The notes under the pieces: model-generated
Told to the model about the DNA's origin: nothing
Seen by the model: only the letters and a program-made list of their open reading frames with translations
Database searches by the model: none
Assembly: GCA_002703245.1 (NCBI GenBank)
Contig: NZTV01000075.1
Location: 1-64,000 of the forward strand
Source: Microbacterium sp.
Lineage (GTDB): Bacteria; Actinomycetota; Actinomycetes; Actinomycetales; Microbacteriaceae
Direction: 5' to 3'
DNA: 64,000 nt
Part shown: positions 17,734 to 26,429 of the stretch, in pieces
Position numbering within the stretch: position 1 is the first letter of the stretch
Layout of the letters: every line of letters begins with the position of its first letter
Position numbers and translations under genes: made by a program

Positions 17734-19154
17734 TGTGATGTCTCAGCACATCGGTGACAGTTCTGCATCAGGACATCGGTAACACTTCGTGTGTCAGGAC
17801 ATCGGTGACACTTCCTTCTTCTTCGGCCCGCGGGGCTTGCCATTGCCGACGTACTTGACGCCGGGCGGTGGCCAGAGGTGCTCGACGATGAGGGTGCCTT
17901 GGTCGTCGAAGACCATGATCCCGGCGGCTTCGTAGAGGACGAACACGTCCTTCCCGCGCATCGGGTAGCTGACGTTGAAGATGCAGCCGCGGGCCTTGAT
18001 CGACCCGTTCGGGTGGACCGTCGCGACGCGGATCCCGTCGAGCACCCGACCGTTCGGCGAGGGTGCTGGCGGCAGCGGGTCGTTCGGCTTCCGCTTGATC
18101 GGCCGGGGACGGGGCGGGGTGGCCTTCGGCGTCGCTTCCCACGCCTGCAACGGCGTGATCCTCCCCGGCAACGCCTGGTGTCCGCGTTCGGTGTTGTAGA
18201 TATGGTCGAACGCGTCGACCTGCGCCTGCAGCTCGCGGAGGTTACGCGCGATGGGCTGCTTGTCCAGGTACCGGAACAAGGTCTGGTGGAACCTCTCGTT
18301 CTTGCCTTGTGTGGTCGGCTTGTGCGGCTTCCCGGTGATCGGGTCGACACCGAGCTGGTAGACGTACTCGACGAGCTGGCCGACGATCCCACGCCGCGAC
18401 GGGTTCAGCGCGATGCCATTGTCCGACAGCAGCCGCTGCGGGACGCCGTGACGCTTGATCGCTTTGCGGACCACCCGGATCGCGTCACGGGATGTCTCAC
18501 CGACCGCGGCGTGGGACGCGACGGCGTACCGGGAGTGGTCGTCGATGAGCTGGAAGATCACGCACTTGCGGCCGCCGGCGAGGACGTACTCGGTCGCGTC
18601 CAGCTGCCAGCACGCGTTCGGCGCCGGATACACGAACCGACGGTAGGAGGCCCGCGGCTTCTTCCGCGGCTCCGCGCGGGCAACGCCGGTCTCCCGGAAA
18701 ATCCGCGCCAACGCCGCGATCGAGGGGACCGGGGTCATCCCGAGCGCGGTCATCTTGTCGTGCACGCTGATCGGCCCGTGATCCAGCCCGGACGCTTCCA
18801 ACGCTGCCCGCACCGCGACGGCTTGCTTCTTCACCTCGTCGGTGATCGTTGACGGGCTGTTGGTCGGACGTCGGGAGCGCGGCTCAAGCGCTGCGGCCTG
18901 CCCTTCCTCGAGCGCGCGTTTCCGGATCGCGTAGAACGTCTTCCTCGAGATCGAGTGCTCCGCGCAGAACGTCGTCACCGCGCCCCGGGGCGCGTCGGGC
19001 GGCCACTGCGCGATCGCGAGGCGGACACGGGGATCGACGGGCTCAACACGGCTCATCCCTCACAGATAGAACCGAGAAGTGTCACCACCAACGACCGCAG
19101 AACTGTCACCGATGTCCTGATACAGATTCGTCACCGATGTCCTGAGAGATGACA
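17734..19154 (-). mobile_element. IS481-family insertion sequence, complete
   Basis: The 1,421-bp element is bounded by imperfect inverted repeats of about 47 bp. The left end begins TGTGATGTCTCAGCACATCGG and the inverted right end begins TGTCATCTCTCAGGACATCGG. Within each end the motif CAGGACATCGGTGACA is iterated (three copies left, two clear copies right), probably as transposase binding sites. Exact 15-bp duplications flank it. It carries a single intact transposase gene on the minus strand. It landed between tRNA-Ser and a hypothetical gene, inside the genomic island. Confidence 0.9.
17794..19056 (-). CDS. IS481-family transposase
   Basis: The 420-residue DDE transposase has an N-terminal helix-turn-helix (residues about 10-55, CAEHSISRKTFYAIRKRALEEG) and an rve-type catalytic core with Asp153 (WQLDATEY), Asp212 (LLSDNGIALN) and Glu254 (GKNERFHQ). 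The C-terminal Lys-rich tail (GPKKKEVSPMS) is encoded by bases overlapping the innermost left terminal repeat. The frame is intact, so the element may still be active. Confidence 0.93.
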   Translation of the reverse strand: MSRVEPVDPRVRLAIAQWPPDAPRGAVTTFCAEHSISRKTFYAIRKRALEEGQAAALEPRSRRPTNSPSTITDEVKKQAVAVRAALEASGLDHGPISVHDKMTALGMTPVPSIAALARIFRETGVARAEPRKKPRASYRRFVYPAPNACWQLDATEYVLAGGRKCVIFQLIDDHSRYAVASHAAVGETSRDAIRVVRKAIKRHGVPQRLLSDNGIALNPSRRGIVGQLVEYVYQLGVDPITGKPHKPTTQGKNERFHQTLFRYLDKQPIARNLRELQAQVDAFDHIYNTERGHQALPGRITPLQAWEATPKATPPRPRPIKRKPNDPLPPAPSPNGRVLDGIRVATVHPNGSIKARGCIFNVSYPMRGKDVFVLYEAAGIMVFDDQGTLIVEHLWPPPGVKYVGNGKPRGPKKKEVSPMS

Positions 19155-19169
19155 ATTGGACGGGTAGAT
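19155..19169 (+). repeat. Target-site duplication, right
   Basis: This is an exact second copy of ATTGGACGGGTAGAT, immediately after the right end of the insertion sequence. Confidence 0.9.
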
Positions 19170-19192
19170 CCATGGGAGAGTCCGGTGAAGGA

Positions 19193-19795
19193 ATGGACCC
19201 CAGCGAGCTGTCGAAACATGCGAGCGAGCTGGCGTGTAGAAAGGTTGCGATTGCCCGCTCTGCGCTCATCCGCAGTGCGCGTGCTCTCCTCCACCTCGAA
19301 GGGATGTCGCTCGAACCGTATCGACGGGAGCGAAGTCTCGTGGTCGCTGCCGGTCGAAGCCTCGACGAGGCGCTGTCCCGGATCCCCGGCAGCGAACTCG
19401 TAGACGCCTCGGTCGTCTCGCTGGCGAGTGAGCTACAAGCGGATCGGATGAGCCTGCTTTCGGCGCTCGATACCATCATCTCCTTCAAGGCGAGACCGTG
19501 GCCAACGAAGCCCGGGGCTCGCCGCAGGCGGGCGGAGAGTCAAGCTGGGGCGTTGAAGGTGATCAGCGATCTGTCTACAGAGGAACGGGACAGTCACGCT
19601 CGTTCCGCTCGTATCGCCGGTGAACTATCGAAGTCCGCCCACACCGAGAGGCTGAGCGACGGGGCCGAACGAATTCACGAACGCTCGTCAGCCAGGAACA
19701 TCGACGCCGGAGGGATTGACGCACGGTACCCCGGGGGTGGCTCGATCATGAACCCGAAGTATCGGACTGACGCTCAAGAACGACGTCACAAGTAG
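19193..19795 (+). CDS. Hypothetical island protein
   Basis: The predicted soluble, Ser/Arg/Ala-rich protein has 200 residues (MDPSELSKHASELACRKVA...) with helical propensity and no recognisable domain. The ATG at 19193 has GAAGGA just upstream; an ATG at 19172 would start inside or next to the IS target duplication. The insertion sequence sits 24-40 bp upstream and has probably removed its native promoter. Being novel and lacking conserved motifs, it could also be non-coding. Confidence 0.45.
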   Translation: MDPSELSKHASELACRKVAIARSALIRSARALLHLEGMSLEPYRRERSLVVAAGRSLDEALSRIPGSELVDASVVSLASELQADRMSLLSALDTIISFKARPWPTKPGARRRRAESQAGALKVISDLSTEERDSHARSARIAGELSKSAHTERLSDGAERIHERSSARNIDAGGIDARYPGGGSIMNPKYRTDAQERRHK

Positions 19796-19834
19796 TGTCG
19801 TCCGGGCTGATGTCTGGTCCAGGTGATCCTGCCC

Positions 19835-21322
19835 CTACAAGATCATCGGGGCGCCCGGAAGCGAGGCTGCGCGTCGCGCCCGCCCAAGCGCGTTCGCGAC
19901 GAGATCGAGATCGTCGTCGAACAGGTCGGCGTAGGTATCGAGCGTCATCGAAGCGGACGCGTGCCCGAGCATCCGCTGTACCGCCTTCACGTTGGCGCCG
20001 GCGCTGATCGCGAGGCTCGCGGCGGTGTGGCGGAGGTCGTGGGGCGAGACCTTCGGGAAGTTGGGGTCGCGCTTCTGTGCGCGGCGGACTGCAGCGGCGA
20101 ACCAGCCGTCCCGCGAGTTCGGGAGCAGCATGTGGTTGGTGCCGTCGCCGAAGAGCAGGTGATCGCGCCTCTTGCCGTTCATGCACGCCTGGACGAGCGG
20201 CTCGAGAAAGTCGGGATACGGCACAGATCGACTGACATGCGACTTCGGGGTACCGACGTGGAGCGTCCCGTTCACCAGCACAGCGTTCTCCTGCACCTGC
20301 ACGCGGCGGCGCGCGAGGTCGATATGGCGCAGGCGCAGACCCGTCACCTCTCCCCAGCGAAGCCCGGTGTACGCGAGGAAGTACACCACCTCGGGATGCG
20401 ACGACTGCTCCGCCAGCTCGTGCACCTGCATGTGGGAGAGGTAGACGCGCGGCTTGGGCTTCTTCTTCGGAAGCCGGACGCCGCGAGCGGGGTTCTCACG
20501 GATGCGTCGGTCGCGCACGGCGATGTCGAGAACCGACGCGAGGATCCCATACGCGCGGATGACGGTCACGGCGCCCCGCACCGCGGTCATCTCGGTGACC
20601 CAGGCTCGAACCTCGCTGTGGCGGATCGAGCCGACCTCGCGCCATCCCCACTTCGGGTTCACGTGGATGCGCCAGGAGGATTCGAGCGGGTGCATCGCCG
20701 AGGGCTTCAGTACTGCCGCCTGATCCTGAAGCCACACGTCTGCGAGCTCCGCGATCAGGGCGTGGGAGTCGGTGGGGTCGACGTAGTCGTTCTGGCTCTT
20801 GGAGACCTCGACCGATGCGAGCCAGAGTTCCGCCTCGCGTTTGGTCTTGAAGCCGCGCTTGCCAGCCTGCGAGTTATCGGGCTTCCGGTAGCGAGCGACG
20901 TACCGCTTTCCGTTGGACGTTTGGTAGGGGTGGATGCTACCCATCCGCCTGTCGGCCGACCCCGCGAGTTCCGCGACCCATGCCCGCACGCCGCTGTGGG
21001 TGATCTCCGCCAGCGGCCGGGACCCCCAGGTGGGGGCGACATGCACCCGCCACGCCGACTCCAGACTCCGCGCCGACGAGGGCCGCAACACGGCGGTCTG
21101 GAACCCGACCCACCCCGACGCGAGGTCCCCGACCGTGACCCGCGCGGTCATCGGATCGACATACCGGCCCCGCGCGATCGACGACTCGATGAACCCCAGA
21201 TAGGAGCTCGCGTCCGCGCGGGACAGGAACCCGCGCCTGCCCGCGTGAACCCCGTCGGGCTTCTTGTAGCGCACCAGAAACCGGCCGCCGTGAACAGTGC
21301 TGTACTCATGGACACTTCCCAT
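19835..21322 (-). CDS. Tyrosine recombinase (integrase) with duplicated N-terminal module
   Basis: The 495-residue integrase contains two consecutive copies of the arm-binding plus core-binding module. Copy 1 spans residues 1-126 (MGSVHEYSTV ... LESAWRVHVAPTWG) and copy 2 spans about 127-251 (MGSIHPYQTS ... LESSWRIHVNPKWG). One catalytic domain follows, with Arg322 (TGLRWGE), HDLRH (428-432), His454 (MLGHAS) and nucleophile Tyr464 (LDTYADLF). Standard relatives are about 370 residues and begin MGS, so the second module looks like the start of an ancestral integrase onto which a second N-terminus was joined. It is the probable recombinase for the tRNA-Ser att sites. Confidence 0.9.
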   Translation of the reverse strand: MGSVHEYSTVHGGRFLVRYKKPDGVHAGRRGFLSRADASSYLGFIESSIARGRYVDPMTARVTVGDLASGWVGFQTAVLRPSSARSLESAWRVHVAPTWGSRPLAEITHSGVRAWVAELAGSADRRMGSIHPYQTSNGKRYVARYRKPDNSQAGKRGFKTKREAELWLASVEVSKSQNDYVDPTDSHALIAELADVWLQDQAAVLKPSAMHPLESSWRIHVNPKWGWREVGSIRHSEVRAWVTEMTAVRGAVTVIRAYGILASVLDIAVRDRRIRENPARGVRLPKKKPKPRVYLSHMQVHELAEQSSHPEVVYFLAYTGLRWGEVTGLRLRHIDLARRRVQVQENAVLVNGTLHVGTPKSHVSRSVPYPDFLEPLVQACMNGKRRDHLLFGDGTNHMLLPNSRDGWFAAAVRRAQKRDPNFPKVSPHDLRHTAASLAISAGANVKAVQRMLGHASASMTLDTYADLFDDDLDLVANALGRARRAASLPGAPMIL

Positions 21323-21493
21323 CCCCACCACAGCACGTTGGCGACGACATCCCTTCCCCGGGATCGCCATCGGGCCCGTGCCCGCTGAGTCGAGCCGGGC
21401 GAGATTCGTGGGCGTGCGGGCTGTCCAGCCTGGGCTGGCCGTGTTGCGGTATTGTGGACGCATAACCACCCGGATGCTTCGGCTACCGGGCGC

Positions 21494-21515
21494 GGCCCCC
21501 GAGAAATCGGGGGCC
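21494..21515 (+). terminator. GNRA-loop hairpin, likely terminator
   Basis: GGCCCCCGA and TCGGGGGCC form a perfect 9-bp stem capped by GAAA, followed on the plus strand by CTGCTTCTTTCT. It lies 10 bp beyond the stop of the minus-strand NYN gene. The pyrimidine-rich tract is on the plus strand, so either strand could be served. Confidence 0.55.
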
Positions 21516-21524
21516 TGCTTCTTT

Positions 21525-22181
21525 CTATGGCCACGACGGCGGTTTGCGGATCGTTCGCCCCTCCTCGTCGCGCAGCGACCCGGGGAACTGTGACGCCGCG
21601 AGGGTGCCGCGGCGGATCTGCCGGACGGTCTCCAGACCTGCGGCCTCGAACGCCTTGTTGTACTTCTCTTTGGCGACGGACACGAGCGCGAGCGCCTTGC
21701 CCCGTGCGCTGAGCAGCTCCATCGGCGGCACCAGATCGGAGTCGTTGGTGATGACCGCGTACGAGTCCGCGCGGTCCTCCATCGCGTCGACGATCAGGTG
21801 AGACGCGAGGGCGACATCGCTGCCCTTCTCCTCGGGCCGCTTCACGCGCACGGTGACCACTCGGCCGTCCGCGTCCACCTCCTCGGGGTGCAGCGGAAGG
21901 TATTGCCGGACGAAGTTGAACTTGCCCTGAACGATCTCCACGTTCGTCGTCCGCAGCGCCCGCCAGTAGATCTGCTGCCGCTGCCCGATACCCGGGTTGT
22001 TGGTGAGCGGCTTGAGCGGCGCGGTGAAGAACTTCACACCCACCACATCGCGGTGCGGAAACAGCCGACGCGAGAGCGCCTCGAGATCGAGCCACTTGTA
22101 CTGAGGGAACTCGTACTGGAGCATCCCCTTGTACAGCGCGAACCCGTCGACATAGACCATGACGGTTCGGCGCGCACGCAT
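21525..22181 (-). CDS. NYN domain (PIN-like) protein
   Basis: This 218-residue protein of the NYN/LabA-like nuclease family has acidic residues at the expected places: Asp12 (VYVDGFALYKG), Asp122 (EKGSDVALASHLIVDA) and Asp147/Asp149 (VITNDSDLVPPM). Family members are metal-dependent ribonucleases or RNA-binding proteins. It lies in the island upstream of the integrase on the same strand and could be a defence or RNA-processing cargo gene. No antitoxin or partner is evident next to it. 22182-22395 holds no gene that I can support. Confidence 0.85.
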   Translation of the reverse strand: MRARRTVMVYVDGFALYKGMLQYEFPQYKWLDLEALSRRLFPHRDVVGVKFFTAPLKPLTNNPGIGQRQQIYWRALRTTNVEIVQGKFNFVRQYLPLHPEEVDADGRVVTVRVKRPEEKGSDVALASHLIVDAMEDRADSYAVITNDSDLVPPMELLSARGKALALVSVAKEKYNKAFEAAGLETVRQIRRGTLAASQFPGSLRDEEGRTIRKPPSWP

Positions 22182-22395
22182 CCCACGACCCTACCGACCT
22201 CCCGCCGCCGGGACGCGGCGAAAGCCTGCCTCGGTCGCGACGAGCGTGTACTCATTCCCGATTCGTGTGGACGTGTTCGCCGCCGGAGTGCCCAAGGAGG
22301 TATCCCTCGCAGAAAGTCGATCGACCGCGAGCATCGCACTTGCAACGAGAGCGTGGCAGGGGCGCGGGACTGGACGGTCAAGCCGCACGGCAGCC

Positions 22396-22989
22396 CTACG
22401 GGGCGGGGAACATGCTCTGCGTTGCGGCGTCGTAGGCGGCGAGCAGGTCCATCTCGGGTCGCAGGAGGTACTGGAGCTGCAGGCCATCGAGCAGTGAGAT
22501 CATCGCGGCGGCGGTTGCCTCGGCATCCAGGTCGGGAGAGTACCTCCCCTCCGCGATCTGCTCGGCGACTCGTTCGGTCCACACGCGCTGGATGTCGGCA
22601 TAACGCTCGACCATCCGGTCGTACGCGGGGTGGCTCTCGCTGGTCGCCTCGGCGGTGATGACAATCCTCAGGCGCATGACGCCTGGGTGGCTCAGATTTC
22701 GCGCGAGGATCGCTCGGCCGATCTCGCGCAGGTCTCCTTCGGCGAGGTCGCTGAAGTCATCGGTGGCCTGTGTCTGCCACCGGTCGAGGGTTGCGATCAG
22801 CAGGTCCACCTTGGTGGGGAAGTAGTGCAGCAGGCCCTGGACCGTGAGGCCCGCCTCGGCGGCCACGTCCTGCAGTGACCCGTCCCGGTAACCATCGCGT
22901 CCGAACACCGTGAGCGCGGCTTCGAGGATCCCCCGGCGGCGTTCGTCGGGAGTCAGGCGCGTTCGCTGTCGGGTCGTCCTCTGGGCCAC
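22396..22989 (-). CDS. TetR family transcriptional regulator
   Basis: The 197-residue repressor has an N-terminal helix-turn-helix (RRRGILEAALTVFGRDGYRDGSLQDVAAEAGLTVQGLLHYFPTK, residues about 17-60) and a helical ligand-binding domain. The start is GTG. It is divergent from the MFS transporter; a perfect 24-bp palindrome lies between them, 28-51 bp upstream of its start. It probably represses itself and the MFS-sulfatase operon until a sulfated or derived ligand is present (inference from layout). Confidence 0.92.
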   Translation of the reverse strand: MAQRTTRQRTRLTPDERRRGILEAALTVFGRDGYRDGSLQDVAAEAGLTVQGLLHYFPTKVDLLIATLDRWQTQATDDFSDLAEGDLREIGRAILARNLSHPGVMRLRIVITAEATSESHPAYDRMVERYADIQRVWTERVAEQIAEGRYSPDLDAEATAAAMISLLDGLQLQYLLRPEMDLLAAYDAATQSMFPAP

Positions 22990-23016
22990 AGTGCCATTCT
23001 CTCATGGAAAACACGT

Positions 23017-23040
23017 TAACTACCGAGTACTCGGTAGTTA
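23017..23040. promoter_or_regulatory. TetR operator, 24-bp perfect palindrome
   Basis: Half-site TAACTACCGAGT is followed directly by its exact inverse, ACTCGGTAGTTA. The position between divergent regulator and transporter genes, and the length, are typical of TetR sites. Confidence 0.8.
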
Positions 23041-23099
23041 TGCTACGGTCGTGTTCGCGGCACAGACGCCGCTCCCCGAATCCCCACACAGGAGTGAGT

Positions 23100-24455
23100 A
23101 TGGAAACCATGCAGGACGCCGCACCCGCCGGCGGCACTCGCCCGGCCGCCGGCGCCGCGCCGACGAATGACCAGGCGCCGATGAAGGGCCGCAAGCGCAA
23201 CGTCTGGCTCATCGCGGGAACGATGGCGATCGACGGCGGCGACTCCGGCCTCATCAATGCCCTGTTCCCCGTCATCCAGGCGAGCCTGGGCCTCGCCTCG
23301 AGCGCGCTCGGGGTGCTGCTCTCGGTAGGGCGCCTGTTCGGCGTGATCGCGGGTCCGGTCCTCGTGTTCCTAACGAAGTTCTTCACCCGGCGCACGATCC
23401 TCGCGGTCGCGGGCGGGTTCTGGGGCGTCTGGAGCATCCTCGCCGGGTTCTCGCAGGACTTCACCCAACTGCTGATCCTCTACACGATCATGGTCGGGGG
23501 TGCGATGGCCGGGCACGTGTTCCTGCCCACGGTCGTCGGCGACTCGTTCGAAGACGCCAAGCGTGCCCGTGTGGTCGGGTGGGTGTACGGGGCGCTCGTC
23601 GGGTTCGGCGCCCTCACGACTCCGCTGATCGGGCAGCTCGCCAACGTCGAGAACGGATGGCGATACGGGTTCTTCGTCTTCGGGGCGCTGAACATCCTCT
23701 TCGGCATCCTGACCCTCATCTTCTTCAAGGACCCCGGCATCGGGTCGGTAGACGGTCGCGCCGACGGCGGCGTCGAGGGCGCCAAGACGGAACGTGATCT
23801 CACCCTGAAGAAGGTGCTGCCGCTGTTCCGCATCCCCTCCTTCCTCATCCTGTCGCTGAGTCGCCTCATCTCCCCGCACCCGGTGATGGCGGCGTTCGGT
23901 GTGATCATGCTCGTGGAGGCGCACGGCCTGAGCGTTCCGGTCGCGGCGACCATCATGGCGCCGTTCGGTATCGGCTACCTGGTGGGCAACATTCTCATCG
24001 GGTACCTCGGCGACTGGTTCAACAAGATCAGCCCGAACGCCGGTCGCATCGGACTGCTGCAGTTCGCCCAGTTCGCGTTCGGCGTCTTTGCGCTGCTGGC
24101 CACCCAGTTCACCTACGACAGCATCGTCTGGTACGCCGTGTTCTTCGCCCTGATGGGGGCCGTGCAGGGGTGGAACCCGATCCTCAACCGCCCCATCGTC
24201 ATGGCCGTCGTCGCGCCCGAACTTCGTAGCGCTGCGTTCGGATTCATGATCTCGGTCGTCGAGTCGATCAGTTTTTCGCTGCTCGCCCTCATCACCGGAT
24301 TCCTGGCCGATGCGATCGGTATCCAGGGGGCACTGTTCTGGACGGTCGTGGTCGTCGTCTTCGCGAACGGCGTACTCCTTACCGCGCTCTACCCGGCATA
24401 CATCCGGGACAAGGCTCGCCTCGCAGCGCGTCTCCACCACTCGCCCGCTGCCTGA
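23100..24455 (+). CDS. MFS transporter, TetR-controlled, paired with sulfatase
   Basis: The 451-residue major facilitator has about 12 predicted membrane segments, beginning after a 30-residue Ala/Gly-rich cytoplasmic tail (segment 1: NVWLIAGTMAIDGGDSGLIN). The central loop after segment 6 is charged (KTERDLTLKKVLPLF). The ATG at 23100 has AGGAG 6 bp upstream; an earlier frame start at 23004 would run through the operator. The direction and substrate are unknown. With the sulfatase 27 bp downstream, it probably imports a sulfate ester or related organic acid. Confidence 0.9.
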   Translation: METMQDAAPAGGTRPAAGAAPTNDQAPMKGRKRNVWLIAGTMAIDGGDSGLINALFPVIQASLGLASSALGVLLSVGRLFGVIAGPVLVFLTKFFTRRTILAVAGGFWGVWSILAGFSQDFTQLLILYTIMVGGAMAGHVFLPTVVGDSFEDAKRARVVGWVYGALVGFGALTTPLIGQLANVENGWRYGFFVFGALNILFGILTLIFFKDPGIGSVDGRADGGVEGAKTERDLTLKKVLPLFRIPSFLILSLSRLISPHPVMAAFGVIMLVEAHGLSVPVAATIMAPFGIGYLVGNILIGYLGDWFNKISPNAGRIGLLQFAQFAFGVFALLATQFTYDSIVWYAVFFALMGAVQGWNPILNRPIVMAVVAPELRSAAFGFMISVVESISFSLLALITGFLADAIGIQGALFWTVVVVVFANGVLLTALYPAYIRDKARLAARLHHSPAA

Positions 24456-24482
24456 CTCGACCCACGAAACGGAGTAACCGCG

Positions 24483-26144
24483 ATGAGCGAGAAGCCCAAC
24501 ATCCTCTGGATCTCCACCCACGACATCAACCCGCACCTGGGCGCCTATGCCGGCGTGTGGCCGGGGGCCGAACATGCGATCACCCCGAACCTGGACCGGC
24601 TCGCCGCGGAAGGCGCGCGGTTCGACCAGGCGATGGCCACCGCGCCGGTGTGCGCACCGTCCCGCGCCTCCCTGTACACCGGGTGCCAGCCCACCGCCAT
24701 CGGCACCATGCACATGCGCACCCGAGCGGTGCCGCCCGCCGAGGTCGTCCTCCTGCCCGAGCTGTTCCGTGAGCACGGGTACTACACGACGAACAACTTC
24801 TTCACCGACTTCCAGATGGAGGTGCCTGGCACCACGTTCGATGAGATCGGCATGGATGCGCACTGGCGTGGGCGTCCCGACGCGGACACCCCGTTCTTCG
24901 CTGCGTTCCACGGGCTCATCACCCACGAGTCGGCGATCTATCTGAGCGACGACGAGTTCGCGGCGGCCACGGCGCACGTCACCGACGAGCAACGGCACCA
25001 CCCCGAGGCTGTCGAGCTGCCGCCGTACTACCCGGACACCGAGCCCTTCCGCATCGCATGGGCGCGGTACCTCGACCTGATCACCGAAATGGACCTCTGG
25101 GTCGGGGGAATCCTCGACCAGCTCGAGGAGGACGGCCTCGCCGAGAACACCATCGTGGTGTTCTGGAGTGACCACGGTGTCGGGATGCCCCGGGCGAAGC
25201 GGTGGGCGAACGAGGCAGGCGTCCGTGTGCCGCTGATCGTGCGCTGGCCCGACCGCATCGCCGCCGGCACCACCATTGAGGATGTGGTGAGCCTGATGGA
25301 CATGGCGCCGACGATGCTGTCGCTGGCGGGCCTCCCGATCCCCGAACACATGCACGGCACCGTCGCGATCGACACCACGGGGGCGTCCACCGCCGCCAAC
25401 GAGTATGTGTTCAGCGGGCGCGATCGCATGGACGAGCAGCAGGACAGCTCGCGCACGGTCCGCGACAAGCGCTTCCGGTACACCCGCCATCGCCACCCGG
25501 ACCGCAGCGGTATGCAGCATCACGAGTACGCAGACAAGTTCTCCACCTGGGCCGAGTTCCGTCGCCTCGCGTTCGAAGAAGCGAACCAGCTCGCGGTGGG
25601 GGAGACACCGTCGAAGATGACACCGCTACAGCGCGCCGTCGTCGCGGCGACGAAACCCGTCGAGGAGCTGTTCGACATCTTCACCGATCCGCACGAGGAG
25701 CGCAACCTGGCCAACGATCCAGGGCATCGCGACGATCTCGAAAGGATGCGTGCAGCGTTGGACGGCTGGCACGAGCGAATCGACGACCTCGCCGACATGC
25801 CCGAGGCCGATCTCGCCGCCTCCTGGCGCCCGGGGGGCATCGCTGCGGCGACCGCACCCGTCGAGATCACCACCGACGAGGACGGTCGCGTGCACGCCAC
25901 CTGCGCAACCCCGGGCGCGCGCATCGGATGGACGACGACACCCGAGAACTCGGAGCCGCATCCGATGGCTGCCCACCCCATGGCACGAATGATGGGAGTG
26001 GAACCCGATGGACGTGACTGGCAGATCTACCGGGGCCCGCTCGAGACCGCCGGAACCGTGTGGCTGAAGGCATGGCGCATCGGATACACGCCCAGCGAAG
26101 CGGTGATGGTCGAACTCGAAGACGCCGTGGCGGTGAGCGCCTGA
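24483..26144 (+). CDS. Sulfatase (formylglycine-dependent type)
   Basis: The 553-residue enzyme of the type I sulfatase family hydrolyses sulfate esters, or phosphonate or phosphate esters in some relatives. It has the N-terminal metal-binding stretch (NILWISTHDINPHLGAYAG), the maturation motif CAPSR at 57-61 (Cys57 converted to formylglycine), and WSDHGVGMPRAKRWANEAGVRVPLIVRWP (metal Asp-His and conserved Lys). No signal peptide is seen, so it is cytoplasmic, consistent with import by the upstream MFS. No formylglycine-generating enzyme is encoded in the window. It is the last cargo gene before the inner att site. Confidence 0.92.
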   Translation: MSEKPNILWISTHDINPHLGAYAGVWPGAEHAITPNLDRLAAEGARFDQAMATAPVCAPSRASLYTGCQPTAIGTMHMRTRAVPPAEVVLLPELFREHGYYTTNNFFTDFQMEVPGTTFDEIGMDAHWRGRPDADTPFFAAFHGLITHESAIYLSDDEFAAATAHVTDEQRHHPEAVELPPYYPDTEPFRIAWARYLDLITEMDLWVGGILDQLEEDGLAENTIVVFWSDHGVGMPRAKRWANEAGVRVPLIVRWPDRIAAGTTIEDVVSLMDMAPTMLSLAGLPIPEHMHGTVAIDTTGASTAANEYVFSGRDRMDEQQDSSRTVRDKRFRYTRHRHPDRSGMQHHEYADKFSTWAEFRRLAFEEANQLAVGETPSKMTPLQRAVVAATKPVEELFDIFTDPHEERNLANDPGHRDDLERMRAALDGWHERIDDLADMPEADLAASWRPGGIAAATAPVEITTDEDGRVHATCATPGARIGWTTTPENSEPHPMAAHPMARMMGVEPDGRDWQIYRGPLETAGTVWLKAWRIGYTPSEAVMVELEDAVAVSA

Positions 26145-26402
26145 TCGGACGGGTCCGTACAAGGAGCAGACGTGGGACTCCGCTACCCGCGCGTCGCTCC
26201 GGCAAGGAGTCCGGTTGTCGCGCTTGGCGTCGGCGGACTGCGACGGTCGGCGCGGACCCGCCCAGCCGTGAACAGACGCGTGAACAAATGAGGAGATCGC
26301 CTGCAGTCGGGTGCAGTCCCTGAGATTTCGGGTCCCGCGTGATTGCAGGGGAGTGCAGGCGTGGAGATCGAGTGCAGCCGGTGAGATGCCGTCCCACCAG
26401 GT
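26145..26402. other. Gene-free segment before the inner att site
   Basis: No supported gene or RNA is seen here. Short repeats of the form gTGCAG(T/C) occur around 26300-26385. The segment lies inside the left element, next to its att site. Confidence 0.5.
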
Positions 26403-26425
26403 TTCAAATCCCACCGTCACCGCCA
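26403..26425 (+). repeat. Inner att copy (tRNA-Ser 3' end repeat)
   Basis: This is an exact 23-bp repeat of the tRNA-Ser 3' end (TTCAAATCCC through CGCCA), without the rest of the tRNA. It defines the right end of the 17.6-26.4 kb element and the left end of whatever element brought the adjacent integrase remnant. Confidence 0.85.
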
Positions 26426-26429
26426 CCTG

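Noticed and set aside
17743-17811. Tandem CAGGACATCGGTGACA repeats as a CRISPR or iteron array
   Set aside because: Only three imperfect copies exist per end, arranged as inverted sets at both IS termini. They are transposase end repeats; there are no spacers or cas genes.
19060-19488. 142-residue minus-strand frame spanning the IS right end
   Set aside because: It crosses the IS boundary and target duplication, so it cannot be an old gene. The plus-strand frame in the same place is somewhat more plausible.
21430-21520. Possible second tRNA or small RNA before the GNRA hairpin
   Set aside because: No acceptor stem, anticodon arm or T-arm can be assembled; only the terminator-like hairpin is supported.
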